Positions 1-5,980 of a DNA stretch of 11,875 nucleotides are shown one piece after another. Below the pieces are notes generated by a model, which was given only the letters and a program-made list of their open reading frames with translations, searched no databases and had not been told where the DNA came from. The position numbers and the translations under genes were made by a program. The stretch comes from Flavobacteriaceae bacterium (GTDB lineage Bacteria; Bacteroidota; Bacteroidia; Flavobacteriales; Flavobacteriaceae). The stretch is taken from NCBI GenBank assembly GCA_013214275.1, contig JABSPP010000024.1, forward strand, positions 1 to 11,875, written 5' to 3'. How positions within the stretch are numbered: the first letter of the stretch is position 1; each line of letters opens with the position of its first letter.

Positions 1-139
1 ATAGGTAAGGATTGCTAAATGCATCTACAATTTGTGCTTCACCATTTTTAAAGATATGTGTGGCTTTCTCTTGAGCGTTTAAAGAACTGGCCCACAATAG
101 AATGCTAAAGGAAATAATTATTTTTCTTATGGATTTAAT
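1..139 (-). CDS. 5' end of a secreted protein with a non-ATG start, possibly an S15-type peptidase
   Basis: Only about 46 codons are present; the gene runs off the left edge. Read on the minus strand from ATT at 139-137, the product opens KSIRKIIISFSILLWASS followed by LNAQ, a convincing signal peptide (basic N-region, hydrophobic core, Ala-Gln cleavage site). The mature part reads EKATHIFKNGEAQIVDAFSN and then PYL. An in-frame stop lies at 145-143, and no in-frame ATG, GTG or TTG precedes the signal peptide. The start must therefore be ATT (139) or ATA (130), unless the sequence has an error. ATT overlaps the stop of the upstream hydrolase gene by 5 nt, so translational coupling is likely. 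The mature N-terminus resembles what I recall of Bacteroidota Xaa-Pro dipeptidyl-peptidase-like (S15) proteins; that identification is inference from a short stretch and could be wrong. An exported protein is well supported, the family is not. Confidence 0.6.
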   Translation of the reverse strand, partial: MKSIRKIIISFSILLWASSLNAQEKATHIFKNGEAQIVDAFSNPYL

Positions 140-2045
140 TTTTTAGTACACCAAATTCAATACTCGAATCTGTAAATACTGTATGTGTTTGTGTTTTAAA
201 ATCTTCCTCGTCCGCTTCAAATATGTTATCTACATAGGTCTGTGGATTTAAATCTATGAGCGGAAACCATGTACTCTGAATCTGAACCTGTAGTCGATGT
301 CCTTTTTTAAAAGTATGGAAAATATCTTGGAGTTTGATGTTGACATCCGTTTTCTTGTGAGGGATAAAAGGCTTTGGATGTTCAAAACTATCTCTAAACC
401 GACCTCTTAGGACCTCGCTGCGAACCATCATATGATAATTACTCATCTTCATGTGTCCCTGAATCTTGTCGTTATTCTCTTGTGTATTATGAGGATGTAC
501 ATCAATTATTTTTACAATCCAGTCTGCTGCAGAACCAGTAGTGGCCACCTTTAATTTTGCTGTAATATCTCCAATCAAAGTCAGATCTTCTTCTAAAACA
601 GCTGTTTCAAAAACTAAAACATCAGGTCCTCTAGCTGCAAATCGCTGATCGTCAGTCATGTACTTTCTTGGAGTAAACACTGTTTTTATATCCTCAGAAT
701 AGGGTACGGGTCTTTTAATATCACTGGTAAATTTAATGTCTGTAGTTGATTGCTTAGTAGGGCTTAGTTTTTGATTTTCAGACAAATAAAAGGATTTCTT
801 CTCGGTGTCTTTTGGTGGCCATAAATCATAAGATTTCCATGCTTTCCTTCCTGAGTCATATACATAGGCTTCAGGTAATCCGGTATCCGAGGATCCATCT
901 CCCTTTAAAAAATGGTTAAAGAATTTTGTCTCAACATCAATTTGATAATCCCTAGAAATATTTTCACCAAAATAATAATTTCCTACGGCATTTCTAGACT
1001 GATCTCTTGCCCATCCTCCGTGATCCCAGGGGCCAAACACCATGATGTTATAGTTATCTTTACCGTGCTTTTCAATTCCTTCATAGGTCTCTAATGGTCC
1101 GTAGAGATCTTCGGCGTCAAACCAACCGCCAACAACCATCGTTGCTACAGTATTGAGGACTTTATCTAGATGTTGGATAATCCCTTTACTCTTCCAAACA
1201 GAATCGTAATTGGGATGTCTGATAATCTCCTTCCAGAAGAAATCGTCGATACGATTGGGATTTTGTGGAGTGCCAGTATCCAATTGATCATATTGAAAAT
1301 AAGAATTCAAATTTTTGAGCGGCCCTTTATCCAGAAAAAACTGATATTGATCTTTTGTGTTTATCGTAGGCAACGAGTACCAAGCAGTATCTGTTGGGGT
1401 ATCTTTGTAGGTTCCAAACAGCGATATGGCTCTAAAGTAACTGAGCAGAAAAGCTCCATTGTGTCGGAAATCATCAAAATAGAAATCGCCAATACACGCC
1501 TGAGGAGAAGAGGCTTTAAGAGCTGGATGTGCATCTATGGTAGATACGGTTGCATAATGTCCCGGATAGGAGATACCCCAAGTACCAACACGCCCATTGT
1601 TATTGCTTACGTTCTGAATCAACCATTCAATAGTGTCATAGGTATTTGAAGATTCGTCTGTTTGGCTCGTCTCTTTTTTGTGGGGAATATAGGCTCGCAT
1701 ATTGTCATATACACCTTCACTCATCCAACGTCCACGAACATCCTGATAAACAAAAATATATCCCTCTTTCATTAAATGCTTGTTGGGACCAATTTGTGTT
1801 TTCATCGCTCCTTTTCCATAAGGTTTAGAACTGTAGGGAGTGCGCTGCATTAAGATAGGGTATAGCTGATCGGTATTTTTAGGAGCATAGATTGTGGTAT
1901 GCAGTTTAATACCATCTCGCATGGGAATATCAACCTCCGTCTTTGTGTAATGGTCTTGAACATAAGTAGTTGATTGCTCATTAGAAGGCGCACAGCTTCC
2001 TAGCAAGCTGAGACTTGATAGAATAATGATGAATGAGTTTTTCAT
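135..2045 (-). CDS. Alpha-amino-acid ester hydrolase family lipoprotein (CocE/NonD, S15-like serine hydrolase)
   Basis: The 636-residue product begins with a lipoprotein signal peptide (lipobox LGSC, Cys18), so it is probably anchored in the envelope. The alpha/beta-hydrolase core carries GISYPG with nucleophile Ser159, GWFDAED with Asp310, and GPWDHGGW with His342. Tyr160, next to the nucleophile, and Tyr71 in RTPYS match the oxyanion-hole tyrosines known from alpha-amino-acid ester hydrolases (AEH). Glu312, Asp313 and an acidic pair at 191-192 match the carboxylate cluster that binds the substrate alpha-amino group in AEH. A cap region (about 190-300) and a C-terminal jelly-roll domain (about 420-636, including FPLIDLNPQTYVDNIF) complete the S15/CocE architecture at normal length. 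Expected activity is hydrolysis or transfer of alpha-amino acyl esters and amides; the natural substrate is unknown. Start: ATG at 2045, directly before the signal peptide. The next gene overlaps its stop. Family assignment is strong; AEH rather than generic CocE is inferred from the carboxylates. Confidence 0.9.
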   Translation of the reverse strand: MKNSFIIILSSLSLLGSCAPSNEQSTTYVQDHYTKTEVDIPMRDGIKLHTTIYAPKNTDQLYPILMQRTPYSSKPYGKGAMKTQIGPNKHLMKEGYIFVYQDVRGRWMSEGVYDNMRAYIPHKKETSQTDESSNTYDTIEWLIQNVSNNNGRVGTWGISYPGHYATVSTIDAHPALKASSPQACIGDFYFDDFRHNGAFLLSYFRAISLFGTYKDTPTDTAWYSLPTINTKDQYQFFLDKGPLKNLNSYFQYDQLDTGTPQNPNRIDDFFWKEIIRHPNYDSVWKSKGIIQHLDKVLNTVATMVVGGWFDAEDLYGPLETYEGIEKHGKDNYNIMVFGPWDHGGWARDQSRNAVGNYYFGENISRDYQIDVETKFFNHFLKGDGSSDTGLPEAYVYDSGRKAWKSYDLWPPKDTEKKSFYLSENQKLSPTKQSTTDIKFTSDIKRPVPYSEDIKTVFTPRKYMTDDQRFAARGPDVLVFETAVLEEDLTLIGDITAKLKVATTGSAADWIVKIIDVHPHNTQENNDKIQGHMKMSNYHMMVRSEVLRGRFRDSFEHPKPFIPHKKTDVNIKLQDIFHTFKKGHRLQVQIQSTWFPLIDLNPQTYVDNIFEADEEDFKTQTHTVFTDSSIEFGVLKN

Positions 2046-2274
2046 GAAAAAGAAAATTTGGAAGGATAAAAATACACATTGTTTGACATAATATACTCAT
2101 AGAAAAGTTTCATTTGAATTTTCAGAAATCTGTCATTGTTGCTATTTTGTGAAAAAGAAAAGAATGGCAGTACAACTTAAGCAACCTTAAAAATAACATC
2201 AGGTAAAAAGTTTTTAACAGTCACAACTATGTTAAGGCAGATATCGAGAAAGTGATTCAGACCAAAGAGTTAAC

Positions 2275-2362
2275 TTCAAAATGAGACTCACCATAGGTTC
2301 GATAGTTTGTACTGCTCTTGAGGAATTGAGAATTCAAAATGAATAATCACCATAGGGTGCGA
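2275..2362. repeat. Imperfect direct repeat, about 28-30 bp, 58-59 bp apart
   Basis: Copy 1 (2275-2302) and copy 2 (2333-2362) both start TTCAAAATGA and, after 3 or 4 variable bases, share the exact 10-mer TCACCATAGG, then end in CGA (TTCGA versus GTGCGA). The intervening 30 bp do not repeat. The repeat lies just upstream of the four-site fic operator; the end of copy 2 touches the first half-site. It could be a second regulator site or a relic of local duplication; function is unknown. Confidence 0.6.
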
Positions 2363-2432
2363 GCTAAAAATACGTTATTTATAGCTCAAAAAAATGTTAT
2401 ATTTGAGCTATAAGAGGAAAAATTATAGCTCA
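2361..2432. promoter_or_regulatory. Candidate fic operator: four alternating AGCT-centred half-sites
   Basis: The centre is a perfect inverted repeat with 12-bp arms, TTATAGCTCAAA (2379-2390) and TTTGAGCTATAA (2402-2413), separated by 11 bp. A third copy, TTATAGCTCA (2423-2432), ends on the A of the fic start codon. A weaker inverted half-site, GAGCTA, lies at 2361-2366. The AGCT cores are centred at 2363.5, 2384.5, 2407.5 and 2428.5, giving spacings of 21, 23 and 21 bp, about two helical turns each, so all four would face the same side of the DNA with orientations reverse, forward, reverse, forward. The second arm overlaps the predicted -7 box. This geometry suits cooperative binding by a dimeric repressor. 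The most economical candidate is the Fic protein itself through its C-terminal winged helix; that part is inference. Confidence 0.65.
2398..2405 (+). promoter_or_regulatory. Candidate -7 box of the fic promoter
   Basis: TATATTTG matches the Bacteroidota -7 consensus TAnnTTTG exactly and sits 26 nt before the fic ATG, which predicts a leader of roughly 20 nt. Bases 2402-2405 are also part of the right arm of the operator inverted repeat, so protein bound there should block the polymerase. No clear TTG was found at the -33 position, where the left operator arm and TTAT lie instead. A GAGGA sequence at 2414-2418 could serve as a weak, rather distant ribosome-binding site. Confidence 0.5.
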
Positions 2433-3550
2433 TGACAGCACTTAAATGGCATTGGCAACAAGATAAATGGCCTAACTTCACTTATGATAAAGAGGCTTTG
2501 CTTGGATTAGAGCTTGCGTTTATTCAATCTAGTGCAATGGCACTAGGTGCTTTAAAACATGTGTCTGATGAAGAGAAAGATCAGTTGCTTATAGAGGTTT
2601 TATCTGATGAAGCGATGAAAACCTCAGAAATTGAGGGGGAGTATCTTAATCGTGATAGTATCCAAGAATCCATAAAGAAAAATTTGGGATTAGCCGTTGA
2701 AATTAGAAAATTACCTGCTGCCGAGTTTGGAATTTCTGAAATGATGGTCAATTTGTATCAAACATATGATGAACCATTAACAGATGAATATTTATTTGAA
2801 TGGCATAAAATGCTTACGAATGGCAGGAGGGATTTGGTAGATATTGGTCGCTACCGAACGCATGAAGATCCTATGCAAATTGTTTCTGGTGTGAGAATGG
2901 ATAAGAAAAAGGTACATTATGAGGCCCCTCCTTCTAATAGTATGGCACATGAAATGAAGGCTTTTATCGATTGGTTTAATAAGGAGCATTCAAAAGGTGT
3001 GAGCACAAATTCTCTGTTAGCGAAATCAGGAATTGCTCATTTTTATTTTTTAGCCGTTCACCCTTTTGAAGATGGAAATGGTAGAATAGCTCGGGCAATT
3101 TCAGAAAAATCTCTTTCTATAAGTTTAGGTCGCCCAGCTCTCATTTCATTATCCCAAATGATTCAATCTAATAAAAAAGCGTATTATGAGTCTCTGGGTG
3201 AGCATAATATGAGGTTAGACCTTACAGAGTGGTTATTGTATTTTGGTCAAACAGTTATTGATGCCCAAAATAATACCCTACAGATTATTGAGTTTTTAAT
3301 TCAAAAAGCAAAATTCTTTGATCGTTTTGCAGTCATAATGAATGAACGTCAAACGACCGTTGTTCGTCGTATATTTAGAGAAGGACATCACGGCTTTAAA
3401 GGAGGTTTAAGTGCCGAAAATTATACACGTATTGCAAAAACTTCTGCTTCAACTGCAACCAGAGATTTAAAAGATTTAGTCAATAAAAATATGCTGTTTA
3501 AAACAGGAAAATTGAAAAGTACTAGGTATTATCTGAATTTAAAAAGTTAA
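2432..3550 (+). CDS. Fic-domain protein, self-inhibited (DUF4172/Fic_N + Fic + winged helix)
   Basis: The 372-residue cytoplasmic protein has the Fic core motif HPFEDGNGRIAR (residues 210-221), complete with the catalytic His210 and the phosphate-binding GNGR loop, so it should transfer a nucleotide moiety (usually AMP) to a target hydroxyl. The N-terminal domain (about 1-95, opening LKWHWQQDKWPNF) fits the DUF4172/Fic_N type. It contains TSEIEG (64-69), which matches the inhibitory motif [S/T]xxxE[G/N]; Glu68 would occupy the ATP gamma-phosphate site and keep the enzyme off or switch it to de-AMPylation. Residues about 300-372 read as a winged helix (TRIAKTSASTATRDLKDLV as recognition region, then a hairpin-like end). 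No separate antitoxin gene is adjacent, which fits inhibition within the same chain. The gene stands alone, divergent from the hydrolase and convergent with tRNA-Phe. The target protein cannot be read from sequence. Confidence 0.92.
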   Translation: MTALKWHWQQDKWPNFTYDKEALLGLELAFIQSSAMALGALKHVSDEEKDQLLIEVLSDEAMKTSEIEGEYLNRDSIQESIKKNLGLAVEIRKLPAAEFGISEMMVNLYQTYDEPLTDEYLFEWHKMLTNGRRDLVDIGRYRTHEDPMQIVSGVRMDKKKVHYEAPPSNSMAHEMKAFIDWFNKEHSKGVSTNSLLAKSGIAHFYFLAVHPFEDGNGRIARAISEKSLSISLGRPALISLSQMIQSNKKAYYESLGEHNMRLDLTEWLLYFGQTVIDAQNNTLQIIEFLIQKAKFFDRFAVIMNERQTTVVRRIFREGHHGFKGGLSAENYTRIAKTSASTATRDLKDLVNKNMLFKTGKLKSTRYYLNLKS

Positions 3551-3684
3551 GTTTTTGTTTTTCGAAAAAAATGTTCGGATTCCTGAAAGTTTCAGCCCTG
3601 TGAATCGGGGGGATAAAGGCGACTAATTTGGATTGAAATGATGACTTTTAAGGATAAAAATTTCCAACATATTTTACGATGCAT

Positions 3685-3730
3685 AAAAACCCCTTGAAAA
3701 TCTATTGATAATCAAGGGTTTAATTTTTTT
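3685..3730. terminator. Bidirectional terminator between fic and tRNA-Phe
   Basis: CCCTTGA (3691-3697) pairs with TCAAGGG (3712-3718) around a 14-nt loop. The stem is extended by A-T pairs past a one-base bulge. On the plus strand it is followed by TTTAATTTTTTT (to 3730); on the minus strand by a run of five T (3689-3685). It lies between the convergent fic and tRNA-Phe genes, so it can end both transcripts. Confidence 0.7.
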
Positions 3731-3733
3731 GTG

Positions 3734-3806
3734 TGGTGCCTCCAGGAATCGAACCAGGGACACAAGGATTTTCAGTCCTTTGCTCTACCAACTGAGCTAA
3801 GGCACC
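3734..3806 (-). tRNA. tRNA-Phe (anticodon GAA)
   Basis: The minus strand folds as a standard 73-nt tRNA. The acceptor stem GGTGCCT pairs with AGGCACC; the D-arm contains TAGCTCAGTTGGTAGAGC; the anticodon stem AAGGA/TCCTT closes the loop CTGAAAA with GAA at 3773-3771, which falls exactly at positions 34-36; the T-arm contains GGTTCGATTCC. The discriminator base is A (3734). The CCA end is not encoded (ACAC follows), so it must be added by the CCA-adding enzyme. Transcription converges on fic and is divergent from coaX. Confidence 0.97.
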
Positions 3807-3834
3807 GTAAATAAGCTTTTTTGAACTTATTTAC
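3807..3834. repeat. Perfect inverted repeat abutting the tRNA-Phe 5' end
   Basis: GTAAATAAG (3807-3815) and CTTATTTAC (3826-3834) are perfect 9-bp inverted arms with a 10-nt spacer. The first arm touches tRNA nucleotide 1, so in the primary transcript it could form a leader hairpin directly 5' of the RNase P cleavage site. If transcription starts inside, the element is instead part of the tRNA promoter: the minus strand has TAAGTTCA at 3829-3822, a poor match to TAnnTTTG, with TTTG at 3856-3853 upstream. Which applies cannot be decided here. Confidence 0.55.
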
Positions 3835-3918
3835 TAATGGAAAATTTATTTCCAAAGACGGCAGCAAATATAAAGCGAGTTTTTCATATCTGCCAAATAA
3901 AGTTAAAAAAATCTATTG

Positions 3919-3926
3919 TATTTTTG
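3919..3926 (+). promoter_or_regulatory. Candidate -7 box for the coaX operon
   Basis: TATTTTTG fits TAnnTTTG exactly and lies 20 nt upstream of the preferred coaX ATG at 3947, implying a leader of about 15 nt. No convincing TTG was found about 20 nt further upstream, so the match rests on the -7 box alone. It also supports the shorter coaX start, because the longer reading frame would begin upstream of this promoter. Confidence 0.4.
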
Positions 3927-3946
3927 ATCCCTTTCTAACACACATA

Positions 3947-4675
3947 ATGAATCTTGTAGTTGACATAGGAAGTACACAAGTAAAGGTAGCAATCTTTGAG
4001 TTAGAAAGGCTGGTAACCTCACTCTCTTTTGATGAACAGCAGCTAAAAAGTACTCTTGGTAAACTCTTAAAAGAACATCAAATAAAATCCTGTATTCTGT
4101 CTGCTGTGAGTAATTACGATCCGTGTGTTGTTGACGTCCTTCAAGACATTCCCTTTTTTTTACGACTAAGTCACACCACAAAACTCCCTTTTATCAACCG
4201 TTACAGTACCCCTCATACACTAGGAAAAGATAGAATTGCGCTCGTTGCTGCGGCCGTACGAATGTATGCGGGCAAAAATGTACTTGTGATTGATGCTGGA
4301 ACTTGTATGACCTTTGACATTGTTGAAGGAAATAAGCAGTATTTAGGAGGAGCGATTTCGCCTGGATTGGAAATGCGTTACCGTGCACTTCACGACTACA
4401 CTTCAAATCTTCCAAAGCTATCCAAGTCAGAACGATACCCTTTGATTGGTTATAATACAACAGCATCAATTCATTCTGGTGTTATTAATGGGATGGTTCA
4501 AGAAATTGAGGGTGTGGTGGGTCAATATCAAAAAAAATATCAAGATTTAACAGTTGTTTTAACAGGAGGTGATACAAAATTCTTGTTCAAACAACTAAAA
4601 AATAGCATATTTGCCAATCAAAATTTTCTCCTTCAGGGATTGAATCAAATACTGACATATAACAATCAAGAATGA
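3947..4675 (+). CDS. coaX: Type III pantothenate kinase
   Basis: The product phosphorylates pantothenate with ATP, the first step of coenzyme A synthesis, in the cytoplasm. From ATG 3947 it is 242 residues, the usual CoaX length. Motifs in order: the N-terminal phosphate-binding loop DIGSTQVK (6-13) with Asp6; GKDRIALVAAA with catalytic-type Asp95; DAGTCMTFD (116-124); GGAISPG (134-140); and the C-terminal TGGD (206-209). The first motif has Ser where DxGNT is canonical. An in-frame ATG at 3821 would add 42 residues, but that extension reads as non-conserved sequence, begins inside the inverted repeat next to tRNA-Phe and lies upstream of the candidate promoter, so I reject it. The stop overlaps the ATG of the next gene (ATGA at 4672-4675), which makes this the first gene of the envelope operon. 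Confidence 0.95.
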   Translation: MNLVVDIGSTQVKVAIFELERLVTSLSFDEQQLKSTLGKLLKEHQIKSCILSAVSNYDPCVVDVLQDIPFFLRLSHTTKLPFINRYSTPHTLGKDRIALVAAAVRMYAGKNVLVIDAGTCMTFDIVEGNKQYLGGAISPGLEMRYRALHDYTSNLPKLSKSERYPLIGYNTTASIHSGVINGMVQEIEGVVGQYQKKYQDLTVVLTGGDTKFLFKQLKNSIFANQNFLLQGLNQILTYNNQE

Positions 4676-5964
4676 TTAAAAGAATCATATTCTTTATTAC
4701 TGCTTTAGCAACACTTCAGTCATATTCTCAGCGATCAACTTCCTCACCTTATTCTTTTTTTGGAGTAGGAGAGGAGTTTGGCACTAGAACAGTTGAGCAG
4801 ATTTCTATGGGTAGTATAGGGGCTGCCTATTCTAGCTCATATCAACTTAATTTTATCAATCCTGCATCGTTGTCGGATCTGAGATTCGCCACTTATGCGT
4901 TTGGACTTTTGAACAACGATTTAAGAGTAAAGGATTCTGATACGAACCAATCTTCAAACTCTACCAGTCTAAGCTATTTTACAATTGCGGTCCCTGTTGG
5001 AAACCATATTGGGATAATTATGGGAATGCAACCAACTTCTGCCGTAGGCTATTCTTTGATCAACAGCATAGAAGATACAGATGGAGAACTCATAGATCTT
5101 ACTCAATATACGGGTGATGGTGCTTTAAATCGATTGTACGGTGGTTTTGGAGCACGACTTTTTAAGGGACTTTCTATTGGTGCAGAGGTGGATTTTCTAT
5201 TTGGAAATGTGCAAAATAATGTGCTTAATCTCAGGCAAAACGTAGTTTTAGCCACCAAAAATGTAGAAGACACAAACATTCGTGGAGGTACAATCACTGC
5301 AGGTGCGCAGTACAGAAAAGTACTCAAAGATGATCTTCATCTGAATGCTGGAGTTACACTCAAACAAAGTAATAACCTAAGAATATCAGGAGAAGAGAAC
5401 TTGTATTCATTAACCATTAGTTCATTTGGAATAGAAACCCCTAGGGACACTATCTATTCACAAAGTCTCAGTGGACGATTCAACAGACCATTAGAAACTA
5501 CACTAGGGTTGGGTATTGGTAGAGATAACAAGTGGTATCTTGAGCTAGATTACAGTTTTAGAGACGCTTTCAGATCAACAGGTTATTTAGATGCTTCATC
5601 GGATAATTTTGCTTATACAAATGCAAATGCTATCAGAATGGGTGGATTTTACATCCCTAAAGCAAACTCTATCTCTAGCTATTGGGATAGGGTAACCTAC
5701 AGAGCTGGAGCCCATTTAACCAAAACAGGTCTCTTAGCCAATGGGATTCTAGGAGGTAACACGTTTACTGAGATAAACGACTTTGGCATGTCTTTTGGTC
5801 TGGGATTGCCCATAGGTAAAAATTTTCCTTCCACATTAAGTATAACCTTTGAGTACGGGAAAAAGGGGACAACAAATAACGGGTTGCTACAGGAGAATTA
5901 CTTAAATTTGCGTTTGGGATTATCACTCAACGATCTATGGTTCAGAAAAAGACAAATTGATTAA
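4672..5964 (+). CDS. Outer membrane beta-barrel-like protein, conserved in Bacteroidota
   Basis: The 430-residue protein has a signal peptide ending SYSQ (about residue 20), then the mature sequence RSTSSPYSFFGVGEEFG. Near residue 63 it has INPASL, an NPA-type motif seen near the N-terminus of FadL/PorV-like barrels. The rest is alternating amphipathic strands rich in Gly, Asn, Tyr and Phe with many turns (for example GGFGARLFKGLSIGAEVDF, then LYSLTISSFG), and the last strand LNLRLGLSLNDLWF lies near the C-terminus, as expected for an outer membrane barrel. It starts on ATG 4672, overlapping the coaX stop by 4 nt. No specific function is recognised. Its position ahead of a secreted TPR protein and lptC suggests envelope assembly or transport. 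I am sure of export and fairly sure of the barrel fold; substrate and partners are unknown. Confidence 0.8.
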   Translation: MIKRIIFFITALATLQSYSQRSTSSPYSFFGVGEEFGTRTVEQISMGSIGAAYSSSYQLNFINPASLSDLRFATYAFGLLNNDLRVKDSDTNQSSNSTSLSYFTIAVPVGNHIGIIMGMQPTSAVGYSLINSIEDTDGELIDLTQYTGDGALNRLYGGFGARLFKGLSIGAEVDFLFGNVQNNVLNLRQNVVLATKNVEDTNIRGGTITAGAQYRKVLKDDLHLNAGVTLKQSNNLRISGEENLYSLTISSFGIETPRDTIYSQSLSGRFNRPLETTLGLGIGRDNKWYLELDYSFRDAFRSTGYLDASSDNFAYTNANAIRMGGFYIPKANSISSYWDRVTYRAGAHLTKTGLLANGILGGNTFTEINDFGMSFGLGLPIGKNFPSTLSITFEYGKKGTTNNGLLQENYLNLRLGLSLNDLWFRKRQID

Positions 5965-5980
5965 TAACTAATGTTTATAG

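Larger units (their letters stand above)
2046..2431. other. Intergenic region between divergent hydrolase and fic genes
   Basis: This 386-bp stretch holds no convincing gene. Its right third contains the fic operator and -7 box, and an imperfect direct repeat (2275-2302 and 2333-2362). Stop codons break all frames into short pieces. On the hydrolase side I found no match to the Bacteroidota -7 consensus within about 130 nt of that gene's ATG, so its promoter is not placed. Confidence 0.6.

Noticed and set aside
135..146. Slippery AAAAAAT at the end of the hydrolase gene, as programmed frameshifting into the downstream secreted protein
   Set aside because: A -1 shift there reads TTA AAT CCA TAA and stops at once; the signal-peptide frame is +1, for which this sequence is not a known signal, and a signal peptide in the middle of a fusion makes little sense.
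1170..1649. 159-codon open frame on the plus strand inside the hydrolase gene
   Set aside because: It lies antisense to a well-supported hydrolase with a full catalytic triad, and its translation shows no domain, signal peptide or coherent composition.
2339..2413. 24-codon small open frame (MNNHHRVRAKNTLF...) ending in the operator, as a possible leader peptide of fic
   Set aside because: It starts upstream of the predicted fic promoter, its second half is simply the inverted repeat read as codons, and it has no recognisable ribosome-binding site.
2423..2432. Similarity of the operator half-site TAGCTCA to the tRNA D-arm sequence TTAGCTCAG
   Set aside because: The match is seven to eight bases of a sequence present in most tRNAs and lacks the flanking TTA-T context; it is most likely coincidence.
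3734..3806. tRNA-Phe as an attachment site of an integrated element carrying fic
   Set aside because: No integrase gene and no second copy of the tRNA 3' end were seen in the window.
3821..3946. 42-residue N-terminal extension of CoaX
   Set aside because: It is not CoaX-like, begins within the inverted repeat at the tRNA-Phe 5' end and precedes the candidate promoter; the phosphate-binding loop belongs within ten residues of the N-terminus, as it does from ATG 3947.
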